The position numbers and the translations under genes are program-made. DNA of 64,000 bases from an uncultured Thermogutta sp. (GTDB lineage Bacteria > Planctomycetota > Planctomycetia > Pirellulales > Thermoguttaceae). The notes under the pieces are model-generated. The model was not told the DNA's origin. It did no database searches and worked only from the letters and a program-made list of their open reading frames with translations. Below are positions 8,717 to 16,088 of this stretch, piece after piece; position 1 is the first letter of the stretch, and the number at the start of each line of letters is the position of its first letter. The stretch spans positions 1-64,000 of the forward strand of contig CAKZMM010000176.1 in NCBI GenBank assembly GCA_937128505.1. Direction: 5' to 3'.

Positions 8717-10174
8717 ATGAATCGCCGTCAAATCCTCCAGGGTGTCGTAGGGTTATCGCTAGGTGTTGCTGCACAAAAGATCGGGCTTGGGAGCCCCAGG
8801 GCATCGATGGGAATTTTCGGGGCCGGATGGGGACGGGAGGCCGGGGAGGAAGCGTCGCGGCTGGGGCCGCTTCGGGTCCACCCGGAAAATCCCCGCTATT
8901 TCACGGTGGATGGGAAGAGCGCGGTTTATGTGACCGGGGCACACACGTGGGCCAATTTGCAGGATCAAGGGGTGACGGATCCGCCGCCGGCTTTCGATTT
9001 TGCGGCGTACTTGGATTTCTTGACGGCTCATGGGCACAACTTTATACGGTTGTGGCGATGGGAGGTGCCCAAATGGAATTACGGCCAGGCGCGGCGTGGG
9101 CAGATGAGCTTTTGCGAGCCGCATCCGTGGCAGCGCCCAGGGCCGGGGACGGCCGCCGATGGAAAGCCTCGATTCGATTTAACCCGTTTCAATGAGGGAT
9201 ATTTCCACCGGCTGCGCGAACGTGTCGTGGCTGCTGCGACGCGGGGAATTTATGTTTCGGTGATGCTCTTCGAGGGGCACTGTTTGCAAATTGCCGAGCA
9301 ATCGTGGGTCTTCCATCCGTTTCATCCCCAAAACAATGTCAATGGAGTGCAATTGGAGTGGGCCGATTATTACGGGCTGAAGAATGCGGATTGTCGGCGG
9401 TTTCAGGAGGCGTATGTCCGTAAGGTAATCGAGACGGTGGGCGATCTGGATAATGTGCTCTACGAGATCTGTAATGAGGCGGGGGGATATTCGACCCAGT
9501 GGCAGTATCACTTGATCCGCTTCATCAAGGACGTGGAGCGCGAGCGGGGGCGAAGTCATCCGGTGGGGATGACCTTTCAATACCGGGGTGGCTCGAACGC
9601 AGTTTTGTTCGACAGTGCGGCGGACTGGATTTCCCCCAATCCGGAAGGGGGTTACCGCGAGGATCCGCCGGCTAATGATGGCCGGAAAGTGGTGCTGAGC
9701 GACACGGATCATCTTTGGGGCGAAGGGGGAAATCCGCCGTGGGTTTGGAAAACCTTCTGTCGGGGTCATCATCCGCTTTTTATGGATCGGATCGCTGCCT
9801 TGACCAAGCGGGTGGTGACATGGGCCGGACGGCAGCCGGAAGAGGATATCCCGGGGGCAGAGCAAATTCGCAAAGCGATGGGGGTAACGCTGCGGGTGGC
9901 ACAGAAGCTGGATTTGGCGCGAATGCTGCCGCTACCGCAGTTAGCCTCCAGCGGTTACTGCTTGAGCGAACCGGGCCGCCAGTATGTCGTCTATGTACCG
10001 GAGGGGGCACAGGTGGAGGTCGATCTCCGCGCCGGCCAAGGGCGGTTGCAGTGCCGATGGGTGCACCCGATTGACGGCAGCATGACGGAAGCTCCGCCGG
10101 TAGCGGCGGGATCGTGGCAGAAATTCGAGGTGCCTCCGGATGGAAAGCGCGTTCTTTTGTTGCAGGCTGGTTGA
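8717..10174 (+). CDS. Exported TIM-barrel glycoside-hydrolase-like protein
   Basis: 485 aa from the ATG at 8717 (AGAAGG upstream). A longer frame starting at 8681 would place extra residues before the export signal. The N-terminus M-N-R-R-Q-I-L followed by a hydrophobic stretch is a plausible Tat signal. The body resembles the DUF4038/cellulase-like group of clan GH-A barrels: an N-terminal 'H-P-E-N-P-R-Y-F' start, aromatic-rich strands, and Y-E-I-C-N-E (Glu254), which matches the usual acid/base position. The last ~90 residues look like a small beta domain ending in L-L-L-Q. It probably acts on a sugar polymer outside the cytoplasm. The substrate is unknown, and I could not place the second catalytic acid confidently. 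It lies 220 bases after the beta-helix/SGNH gene. Confidence 0.8.
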   Translation: MNRRQILQGVVGLSLGVAAQKIGLGSPRASMGIFGAGWGREAGEEASRLGPLRVHPENPRYFTVDGKSAVYVTGAHTWANLQDQGVTDPPPAFDFAAYLDFLTAHGHNFIRLWRWEVPKWNYGQARRGQMSFCEPHPWQRPGPGTAADGKPRFDLTRFNEGYFHRLRERVVAAATRGIYVSVMLFEGHCLQIAEQSWVFHPFHPQNNVNGVQLEWADYYGLKNADCRRFQEAYVRKVIETVGDLDNVLYEICNEAGGYSTQWQYHLIRFIKDVERERGRSHPVGMTFQYRGGSNAVLFDSAADWISPNPEGGYREDPPANDGRKVVLSDTDHLWGEGGNPPWVWKTFCRGHHPLFMDRIAALTKRVVTWAGRQPEEDIPGAEQIRKAMGVTLRVAQKLDLARMLPLPQLASSGYCLSEPGRQYVVYVPEGAQVEVDLRAGQGRLQCRWVHPIDGSMTEAPPVAAGSWQKFEVPPDGKRVLLLQAG

Positions 10175-10565
10175 TCCGGATTAGGGCGATCTGCTGGGAA
10201 AAGGGGCGGGCGAGACCTGTTTCCGAGGGATATCCCATTGTTTTGCCTCTGGGAGGCCGAGGCTCTCCTCGGGGGCAGCTTGCAGTGGCACGAGGAGCAG
10301 AAGTAGTTTATTTTGCTGGTTTGTCCGCCGGAGGCTGTCTGCGGCAGGAGATTGCGGAAGGTGCGCTCAGGGTGGGGCCTTGCTCAGGATTGCAAGAGTC
10401 AACCATTTCGGCCGGATCACTATTTTTCGTTTAGCCACGGAAGGTCGTAGGTTGCACCGGGTGGGGAAAGAGGGCGACTTTCTGCATGGGGGCAAAAGTC
10501 GGTAAACTTAACCGGACCCGAATGCTAAGCAAGCTCCAGTAAAGAAAAGCACTCAGTAAAAGAAG
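10175..10565 (+). other. Spacer before the moeA region, no gene seen
   Basis: About 390 bases with no supported reading frame. The end (from about 10535) contains two degenerate forerunners of the 17-bp repeat that follows. Confidence 0.45.
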
Positions 10566-10718
10566 TTGGAAAAGAACTTCAATGGAGGCAAGAGTTCGGT
10601 GGAGGCAAGAATTCAGTGAGGGCAAGAATTGAGTGAGGGAAAGAATTCAGTGACGGAAAGAATTCAGTGAGGGAAAGAATTCAAAGAAGGCAAGAGCTCA
10701 GTGAAGGAAAGAACTGAG
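10566..10718 (+). repeat. 17-bp tandem repeat, nine copies, directly upstream of moeA
   Basis: Nine head-to-tail 17-bp units with consensus tgagggaaagaattcag. The central copies differ at one to three positions and the outer ones are more degenerate. The array ends 19 bases before the moeA ATG. Seventeen is not a multiple of three, so the array is not coding. The units are purine-rich on this strand and contain Shine-Dalgarno-like GGAAAG or AAGGAAAG, which could influence moeA translation; that is inference. Confidence 0.9.
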
Positions 10719-10737
10719 GAACGACCCGGGGATTGCG

Positions 10738-11964
10738 ATGAGTTTGCCGTCGGCCATGCAACCATTTCTGAGTCGGCGCACGGTGGCGGAGGCTTGGAGC
10801 TGGATCGATTCCCATGCTTCGTGGTTACCGGCGGAGTGGGTACCGATAGATGGGTCTGCGGGGAGGGTGTTGGCTGGCGAGGTCATTAGCCCGGTGGCGG
10901 TGCCGGGCTTTGTGCGGGCCATGATGGATGGGTATGCCGTGCGGGCCGCGGATACTGAAGGGGCCTCGGCGTATAATCGATTGCCCCTGCGGTTAGTGGG
11001 GGAGGTTCGTCCGGGGCAAGCTCCGACGGTGTCAGTCGGCCCGCAGGAAGCCGTGCGCATTGCCACCGGTGCCCCGCTTCCGCCGGGGGCAGACGCGGTG
11101 CTGCCGGTGGAATGGGCGGCGGAATTCGCTGAATATCTCGAGGCAATGGCGACCGTGACGCCGGGAAGGCACACCAGTCCGGTGGGCGAGGATATTTCGG
11201 CGGGGCAAATCCTTTTCCAGCGTGGGCGGCGGTTGAGACCGCAAGACCTGGGCGTATTGGCCTCCGTGGGGATTGGTCAACTGAGCGTGGTGCGGCGGCC
11301 GACGGTGAGGATCCTCGTAACCGGGGATGAGCTTTTGCCGGCAGGCTCGCGGCCGGAAGGCTACCGGATTGTCGATGCCAATGGGGTAATGCTCGCGGCC
11401 TTGGTGGAGCGGGACGGTGGTCTGATCATCGATCGGCGTCTGATTCCCGATGATCCTGCCGTCGTATGGGAGGCGATGCGGCAGCCGGCGGATGTGGTGT
11501 TGATCTCCGGCGGTTCGAGCGTGGGACATTTAGATTATGCGCCGCGACTGCTCCGCGAGCACGGCGAGCTTGCCATTCATGGGGTAGCCATGCGGCCCAG
11601 CAGCCCGGCGGGGATGGGCCGGTTGGACGGTCGATTTGTGTTTCTTTTGCCGGGGAATCCGGTCTCGTGCTTGTGCGCTTACGATTTTTTTGCAGGCCGG
11701 GCCATTCGACTCCTGGGCGGCCGATCGGCCGCATGGCCTTATCGATCCATCCGCGGGGTGCTTGCGCGAAAGCTGAGCTCGGTCATCGGCCGGGTGGATT
11801 ACGCGCGGGTGCGGATCACGCCGCAAGGAATAGAACCGGTGGCAATCTCCGGGGCATCGCTTCTGAGTTCGACGACCGTGGCCGACGGCTTCGTGGTCAT
11901 CGAAGCGGATAGCGAGGGCTATCCGGAGGGAAGCGAGGTAGAGGTTTTCCTTTACGATATCTAG
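10738..11964 (+). CDS. moeA: Molybdopterin molybdenumtransferase (MoeA), first copy
   Basis: 408 aa, the usual MoeA length. MoeA inserts molybdate (or tungstate) into adenylylated molybdopterin in the last step of molybdenum cofactor synthesis. Visible family motifs: M-D-G-Y-A-V-R-A near residue 62, R-I-A-T-G-A-P-L-P, V-T-G-D-E-L, I-S-G-G-S-S-V-G in the MoCF domain, and L-P-G-N-P-V-S near residue 305. The segment usually reading 'x-K-P-G-K-P' is R-P-S-S-P-A-G here, a deviation near the active cleft. The stop codon lies inside the first unit of a 16-bp tandem repeat that fills the gap to a second moeA. Cytoplasmic. Confidence 0.93.
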   Translation: MSLPSAMQPFLSRRTVAEAWSWIDSHASWLPAEWVPIDGSAGRVLAGEVISPVAVPGFVRAMMDGYAVRAADTEGASAYNRLPLRLVGEVRPGQAPTVSVGPQEAVRIATGAPLPPGADAVLPVEWAAEFAEYLEAMATVTPGRHTSPVGEDISAGQILFQRGRRLRPQDLGVLASVGIGQLSVVRRPTVRILVTGDELLPAGSRPEGYRIVDANGVMLAALVERDGGLIIDRRLIPDDPAVVWEAMRQPADVVLISGGSSVGHLDYAPRLLREHGELAIHGVAMRPSSPAGMGRLDGRFVFLLPGNPVSCLCAYDFFAGRAIRLLGGRSAAWPYRSIRGVLARKLSSVIGRVDYARVRITPQGIEPVAISGASLLSSTTVADGFVVIEADSEGYPEGSEVEVFLYDI

Positions 11965-12199
11965 GGCGTATGACACGCAGGGCGTATGGGAGTAGATCTT
12001 ATGTGAGTAGACCGTATGACTTGTAGGGCATATGACGTCTAGGGCGTATCACCTGTAGGCCGTATGACAGTAGACCGTATCACCTGTAGGCGTTATCACA
12101 TGTACATCGTCTCAAATGCACACCGTATGTCGTGTAGGCCGTACGACATGTACACCGTGTCGCATGGAGACCGTATGACTTGTGGGCCGTGTGGGGAAG
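11963..12199 (+). repeat. 16-bp degenerate tandem repeat filling the gap between two moeA genes
   Basis: Fifteen consecutive units of 15-16 bp with consensus agrccgtatgacatgt (r = a or g). The first unit begins inside the stop codon of the first moeA, and the last ends about 30 bases before the second start. The four 15-bp-class units lack one base at the same end. The core CGTATGAC is kept in many copies. The array occupies nearly the whole intergenic region, leaving little room for any other element. Confidence 0.9.
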
Positions 12200-12234
12200 G
12201 AGCGTAGGAAGAAAATCGGTGGGATGCGGTGCCA

Positions 12235-14163
12235 ATGGTGCAAGAGCAATTCTTGGAGGTGGTCGATCGAGACGAAGCCCAGCGGCGGTTCCACGCAGCC
12301 TTGCGGCTGGAACCCTTGGGGGAGGAAGTGGTCGCTTTGCCGGAGGCTTGGGGCCGAGCTTTGGCCACGGAGGTCGCAGCGCCGATCGATGTACCGGGTT
12401 TCGACCGGTCGAATTACGACGGTTATGCGGTGCGGGCTGCGGATACGTTCGGTTCCTCGGAATTAGCACCGCGCGCACTTTCAATTTTGCCGGGGGTGGT
12501 CGAGCCGGGTGAAGTGCCGTTGCAGCAGATTGGGCCGGGTCAAGCGATCCGGATCGCTACCGGCGGGATGCTCCCCCGCGGGGCCGGTGCGGTGGTGATG
12601 GTCGAGGATACCGACGAAGCCGACGGCCGATTGTGGGTGCGGCGGGCGGTAAGCCCCGGTTTCGGCGTATCCTTTGCCGGCACGGATATCGCACGGGGTG
12701 AAGTCGTGCTGCGACCGGGGATTGTGCTGAGCAGCCGCGAGACAGCCCTCCTGGCCGCTTTGGGGATCGATAAAATCCGGGTGTGGCGGCGACCCAGGGT
12801 TGCCATACTTTCCACCGGCAATGAACTTATTCAGCCGGGGGAGCCGCTGGAGCCGGCCAAGCTGTACGATTCTAATGCGCAGATCTTGGCGGATGCGGTT
12901 CGGGAGCTTGGCGGGGAGCCGGTGCGGTGCGGCATCGTGCGGGACGATTACGACTTGCTGGTGGGGCGATTGGCAGAAATTCTGGTTGATTCGGATCTCG
13001 TACTCCTGTCAGGCGGGACGAGTAAGGGGGCGGGCGATATTTCCTACCGAGCGGTGGGGGCGATCTGCCGGCCGGGGGTCATCGTGCATGGAGTAGCGAT
13101 CAAGCCGGGCAAGCCGTTGTGTCTTGCGGCCCATGAAGGCAAAGCGGTGGTGATCTTGCCGGGGTTTCCTACCTCGGCGATCGTGACATTTCACGAGTTT
13201 GTGAGCCCGCTGTTGTGCCGCCTGGGGGGGCGGAGACTTCCCGAGGAGGCCTCGCGCTGGGCGCGTTTGGCCGTGCAGGTCAATTCGGAGCCCGGTCGCA
13301 CCGAGTACGTGCTGGTGCGGTTGGTGGGGAGCGGGGATCAATGGACGGCATGGCCGATCGGGAAAGGTTCCGGTTCAGTATCCGCGTTCAGCGTGGCCGA
13401 GGGGTATATCACGGCGGAGCGTTGGGAGGAAATTCTGCCGGCGGGAGAGGAAAGGAAGGTACGTCTTTTGGCGACACAAACTCGGCCGCCCGATCTGGTG
13501 GCCATGGGAAGCCACTGCGTGGGTCTGGATTACCTGCTGAGTGTCTTGGATCGCCGAGGGATGACGGGCGTATTAATCCCCGTGGGGTCCACGGCTGGGC
13601 TGGCGGCAGCACGTCGCGGTGAATGCGACCTTGCGGGGATTCATCTGCTGGATCCTGCTACAGGTCGTTACAATGAACCGTTTCTTACGCCCGATTTGGA
13701 ACTCATCCGCGGCTACCGACGGTTGCAAGGCATTGTGTATCGGCCGGGTGACCCGCGATTCCATGGGCGGAGCCTGGCGGAAATCCTCCAGACGATTAAG
13801 AACGATTCAAGCTGCCTGATGGTCAATCGCAATCAGGGGAGTGGGACGCGGGTTTTAATCGATCGGCTTCTCGGTGGCGTTCAACCCCCGGGATACGCTG
13901 TCCAGCCGAGCACGCATCACGCCGTGGCGGCCGCCGTTTCGCAAGGCCGCGCGGATTGGGGGGTGACGATCGAATGGGTAGCCGGGCAAAACAAACTGGG
14001 CTTCATCCCGCTGGAGGAAGAGTGTTACGATTTTGTGGTGCCGAAGGCCCGATGGAGCCGCCCTGCTATCCAGGCGTTTCGGCAACTTTTGACGGAAGCG
14101 GAAATTCACGAAGGATTGCGGCGGTTTGGCTTTCGGGCCGCCGATTCGCTGGGAACCGGGTGA
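12235..14163 (+). CDS. MoeA fused to a periplasmic-binding-protein-like domain
   Basis: About 642 aa from the ATG at 12235; GTG codons at 12229 and 12238 are possible alternatives. Residues 1 to ~405 are MoeA: S-N-Y-D-G-Y-A-V-R-A, I-A-T-G-G-M-L-P, L-S-T-G-N-E-L, L-S-G-G-T-S-K-G and a canonical I-K-P-G-K-P near residue 290. Residues ~415-640 resemble the PBP-like domain (LysR-substrate-binding or molybdate-binding fold) found at the C-terminus of some archaeal and bacterial MoeA proteins: G-S-H-C-V-G-L-D-Y-L-L, then G-S-T-A-G-L-A-A, N-R-N-Q-G-S-G-T-R and a late A-D-W-G-V. The fused domain may bind oxyanion or sense metal supply. Unlike the first copy, the K-P-G-K-P motif is intact. Two MoeA forms with distinct features may serve molybdenum and tungsten separately, which is inference. 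Confidence 0.9.
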   Translation: MVQEQFLEVVDRDEAQRRFHAALRLEPLGEEVVALPEAWGRALATEVAAPIDVPGFDRSNYDGYAVRAADTFGSSELAPRALSILPGVVEPGEVPLQQIGPGQAIRIATGGMLPRGAGAVVMVEDTDEADGRLWVRRAVSPGFGVSFAGTDIARGEVVLRPGIVLSSRETALLAALGIDKIRVWRRPRVAILSTGNELIQPGEPLEPAKLYDSNAQILADAVRELGGEPVRCGIVRDDYDLLVGRLAEILVDSDLVLLSGGTSKGAGDISYRAVGAICRPGVIVHGVAIKPGKPLCLAAHEGKAVVILPGFPTSAIVTFHEFVSPLLCRLGGRRLPEEASRWARLAVQVNSEPGRTEYVLVRLVGSGDQWTAWPIGKGSGSVSAFSVAEGYITAERWEEILPAGEERKVRLLATQTRPPDLVAMGSHCVGLDYLLSVLDRRGMTGVLIPVGSTAGLAAARRGECDLAGIHLLDPATGRYNEPFLTPDLELIRGYRRLQGIVYRPGDPRFHGRSLAEILQTIKNDSSCLMVNRNQGSGTRVLIDRLLGGVQPPGYAVQPSTHHAVAAAVSQGRADWGVTIEWVAGQNKLGFIPLEEECYDFVVPKARWSRPAIQAFRQLLTEAEIHEGLRRFGFRAADSLGTG

Positions 14164-14403
14164 ATCGGATTGTTGCCCGATGGAACGCGTTGAATTCTCC
14201 GTAGGGGAGGATGTTTTATGGAGGTCATCCTCAATATTTTTTCAAATGAAGGGAGTCTCGCACGGGTTTTTTAAATCAAGCGGCTCTCGCACGGGATGAG
14301 ATTCGAGGGACTTTCTGGTGGTGGGAAGTAAACAACAGTCTGCGGAAGAGGCCGAAGGTCACTAGAAAGCCGCCTGGCGGAAAAACCTAGGGGTCCTAAG
14401 AAA

Positions 14404-15483
14404 ATGAGCGAGCGACTAAGCCTGAACGGTGTGGCCACAGCGGAAGCCTTGGCTCGGATCGAAAGGATCGAGAATCTCGAGCAACTCGAGGATCTGCTAA
14501 GTTGGCCCACGGCGGAGGTGGTGGAACTTTTGGGCCGGCTGGAGGGGGATGTCATAGTGCTGGGGGCCGGCGGGAAGATCGGCCCGAGTTTGACGAGGAT
14601 GATCCGGCGGGCGAGCGATCTGGCGGGAAGCTCGCGGCGAATCGTAGCGGTGGTGCGGCGGTCGGATCCGGCTTTCGAAGCTCAGATGGCCTCTGCGCGT
14701 GTCGAGGTGCGACGGTGCGACCTTCTGGATCCGCAGCAATTGGCGGCATTGCCGGATAGTCCTTGGGTGTTTTACCTGGCCGCTATGAAGTTCGGCACGA
14801 CGGGTCAGGAATCCACCACTTGGGCGTTGAATAGCTTTTTGCCCGGATTGGTGTGCCAGCGGTATCGGCACAGTCGAATCATCGCCTATTCCACGGGCAA
14901 TGTTTATCCCTTGGTGCACCCGTGTAGTGGCGGCTCGCGAGAGGCGGATCCACCGGCCCCGATCGGGCAGTACGCGATGAGTTGTCTAGGACGTGAACAG
15001 ATATTCACATATTTCAGTCGAACTGACGGGGTTCCCACAGCCATTCTGCGCTTGAATTACGCGAACGAGATGCGTTATGGGGTCCTCACCGATATTGCCC
15101 AGCAGGTGTTGGCGGAAAAGCCTGTGGATTTGAGCATGGGCTACTTCAATGCGATTTGGCAGGGGGATTCCAATGCGATGACCATTCGTGCCATGGCCCA
15201 TGTCGCCTCGCCGCCGAAGATCATCAATATCGCGGGACCGCAGATCCTTCGCGTCCGTGAAGTGGCCAAAAAATTTGGGCAAATCTTTGGTAAACCGGTG
15301 CGTTTCGGAAGTACCGAAGGGCCCGATGCTCTCTTGAGCAATGCGCAGGAGGGCTACCGGCTTTTGGGCCATCCGCTTGTGCCCGAGGAACAGTTGATTC
15401 GGTGGGTTGCCGATTGGCAAATCCGCGGCGGACCGACGCTAAAAAAGCCGACAAAATTTCAAGTGCGCAATGGCAAATTCTAG
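14404..15483 (+). CDS. NAD-dependent epimerase/dehydratase-like extended SDR
   Basis: 359 aa. A ~45-residue N-terminal helical region precedes the Rossmann motif V-L-G-A-G-G-K-I-G (G-x-x-G-x-x-G type) at about residue 50. Further strands Y-L-A-A-M-K and Y-S-T-G-N-V-Y-P follow the extended SDR pattern, with a C-terminal substrate domain. The normal active-site pair Y-x-x-x-K reads Y-A-M-S-C here (about residue 192), so the lysine is missing while the tyrosine is kept. The protein may be a non-catalytic or altered member, or the family may differ here naturally. The G-R-E that follows is typical. It stands alone. Substrate unknown, probably a nucleotide sugar or a sugar acid. Confidence 0.8.
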   Translation: MSERLSLNGVATAEALARIERIENLEQLEDLLSWPTAEVVELLGRLEGDVIVLGAGGKIGPSLTRMIRRASDLAGSSRRIVAVVRRSDPAFEAQMASARVEVRRCDLLDPQQLAALPDSPWVFYLAAMKFGTTGQESTTWALNSFLPGLVCQRYRHSRIIAYSTGNVYPLVHPCSGGSREADPPAPIGQYAMSCLGREQIFTYFSRTDGVPTAILRLNYANEMRYGVLTDIAQQVLAEKPVDLSMGYFNAIWQGDSNAMTIRAMAHVASPPKIINIAGPQILRVREVAKKFGQIFGKPVRFGSTEGPDALLSNAQEGYRLLGHPLVPEEQLIRWVADWQIRGGPTLKKPTKFQVRNGKF

Positions 15484-16088
15484 GGAACACTTGCCGGCGG
15501 GGCGAAGGATTCGCGGCATAGAATGAGTGTTTGGTGGGCGAGGTAACGGCAACGTGATGCTTCGCAGGCCAGGTTTTTTGGAAAACGAATTTGCCTCGGG
15601 AAAAGGTTTTCGGCGGTAAGATATGCATGTCGCAAGAAGTCTTTGCATGTCGCCGGAAATCCGGGAAGAACTTATGGCTTGTCGGCCGTCCGAGTCGAAG
15701 CTGATCATACGATTTTGGCGGGGAAAAGTCGCTCGGTGAGGCGGAACTTTCCCGGCTTTGGGCACGGATCCCCCAATACCGGCAGCATGCGAAAGCGTTT
15801 CTGATAACTTAGCGGTCTTATCTTAGGGTGCATTTTTCGCGGGCTTACGAGAAGAATCGGGCAAGAAGCAGTAGAATAGTTTAGCATTCATGCAAAGCGA
15901 AAGCCTTCGTGCAAAGCACACGTGTTTTCGCGAAAAAAGTATCCCGGAACGAAAGAAAGCATCCTAGCAGGCAAGCTTGCAGCGATTCTGGGGTTTTTCC
16001 ACGGGGATTTAAGTGACATTTTGCAAAAGCTTTCGGTTGTTTTTTTAAATTCGAAAGGCCGGCGTAGCTACAAGGGGCTTGGTCAGGC
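15484..16088 (+). other. Spacer upstream of addB, no gene seen
   Basis: About 600 bases. Near 15880-15915 the words 'catgcaaagcgaaagccttcg' and 'tgcaaagcacacg' give short imperfect repeats of 'tgcaaagc'. No other structure or frame is supported. Confidence 0.45.
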
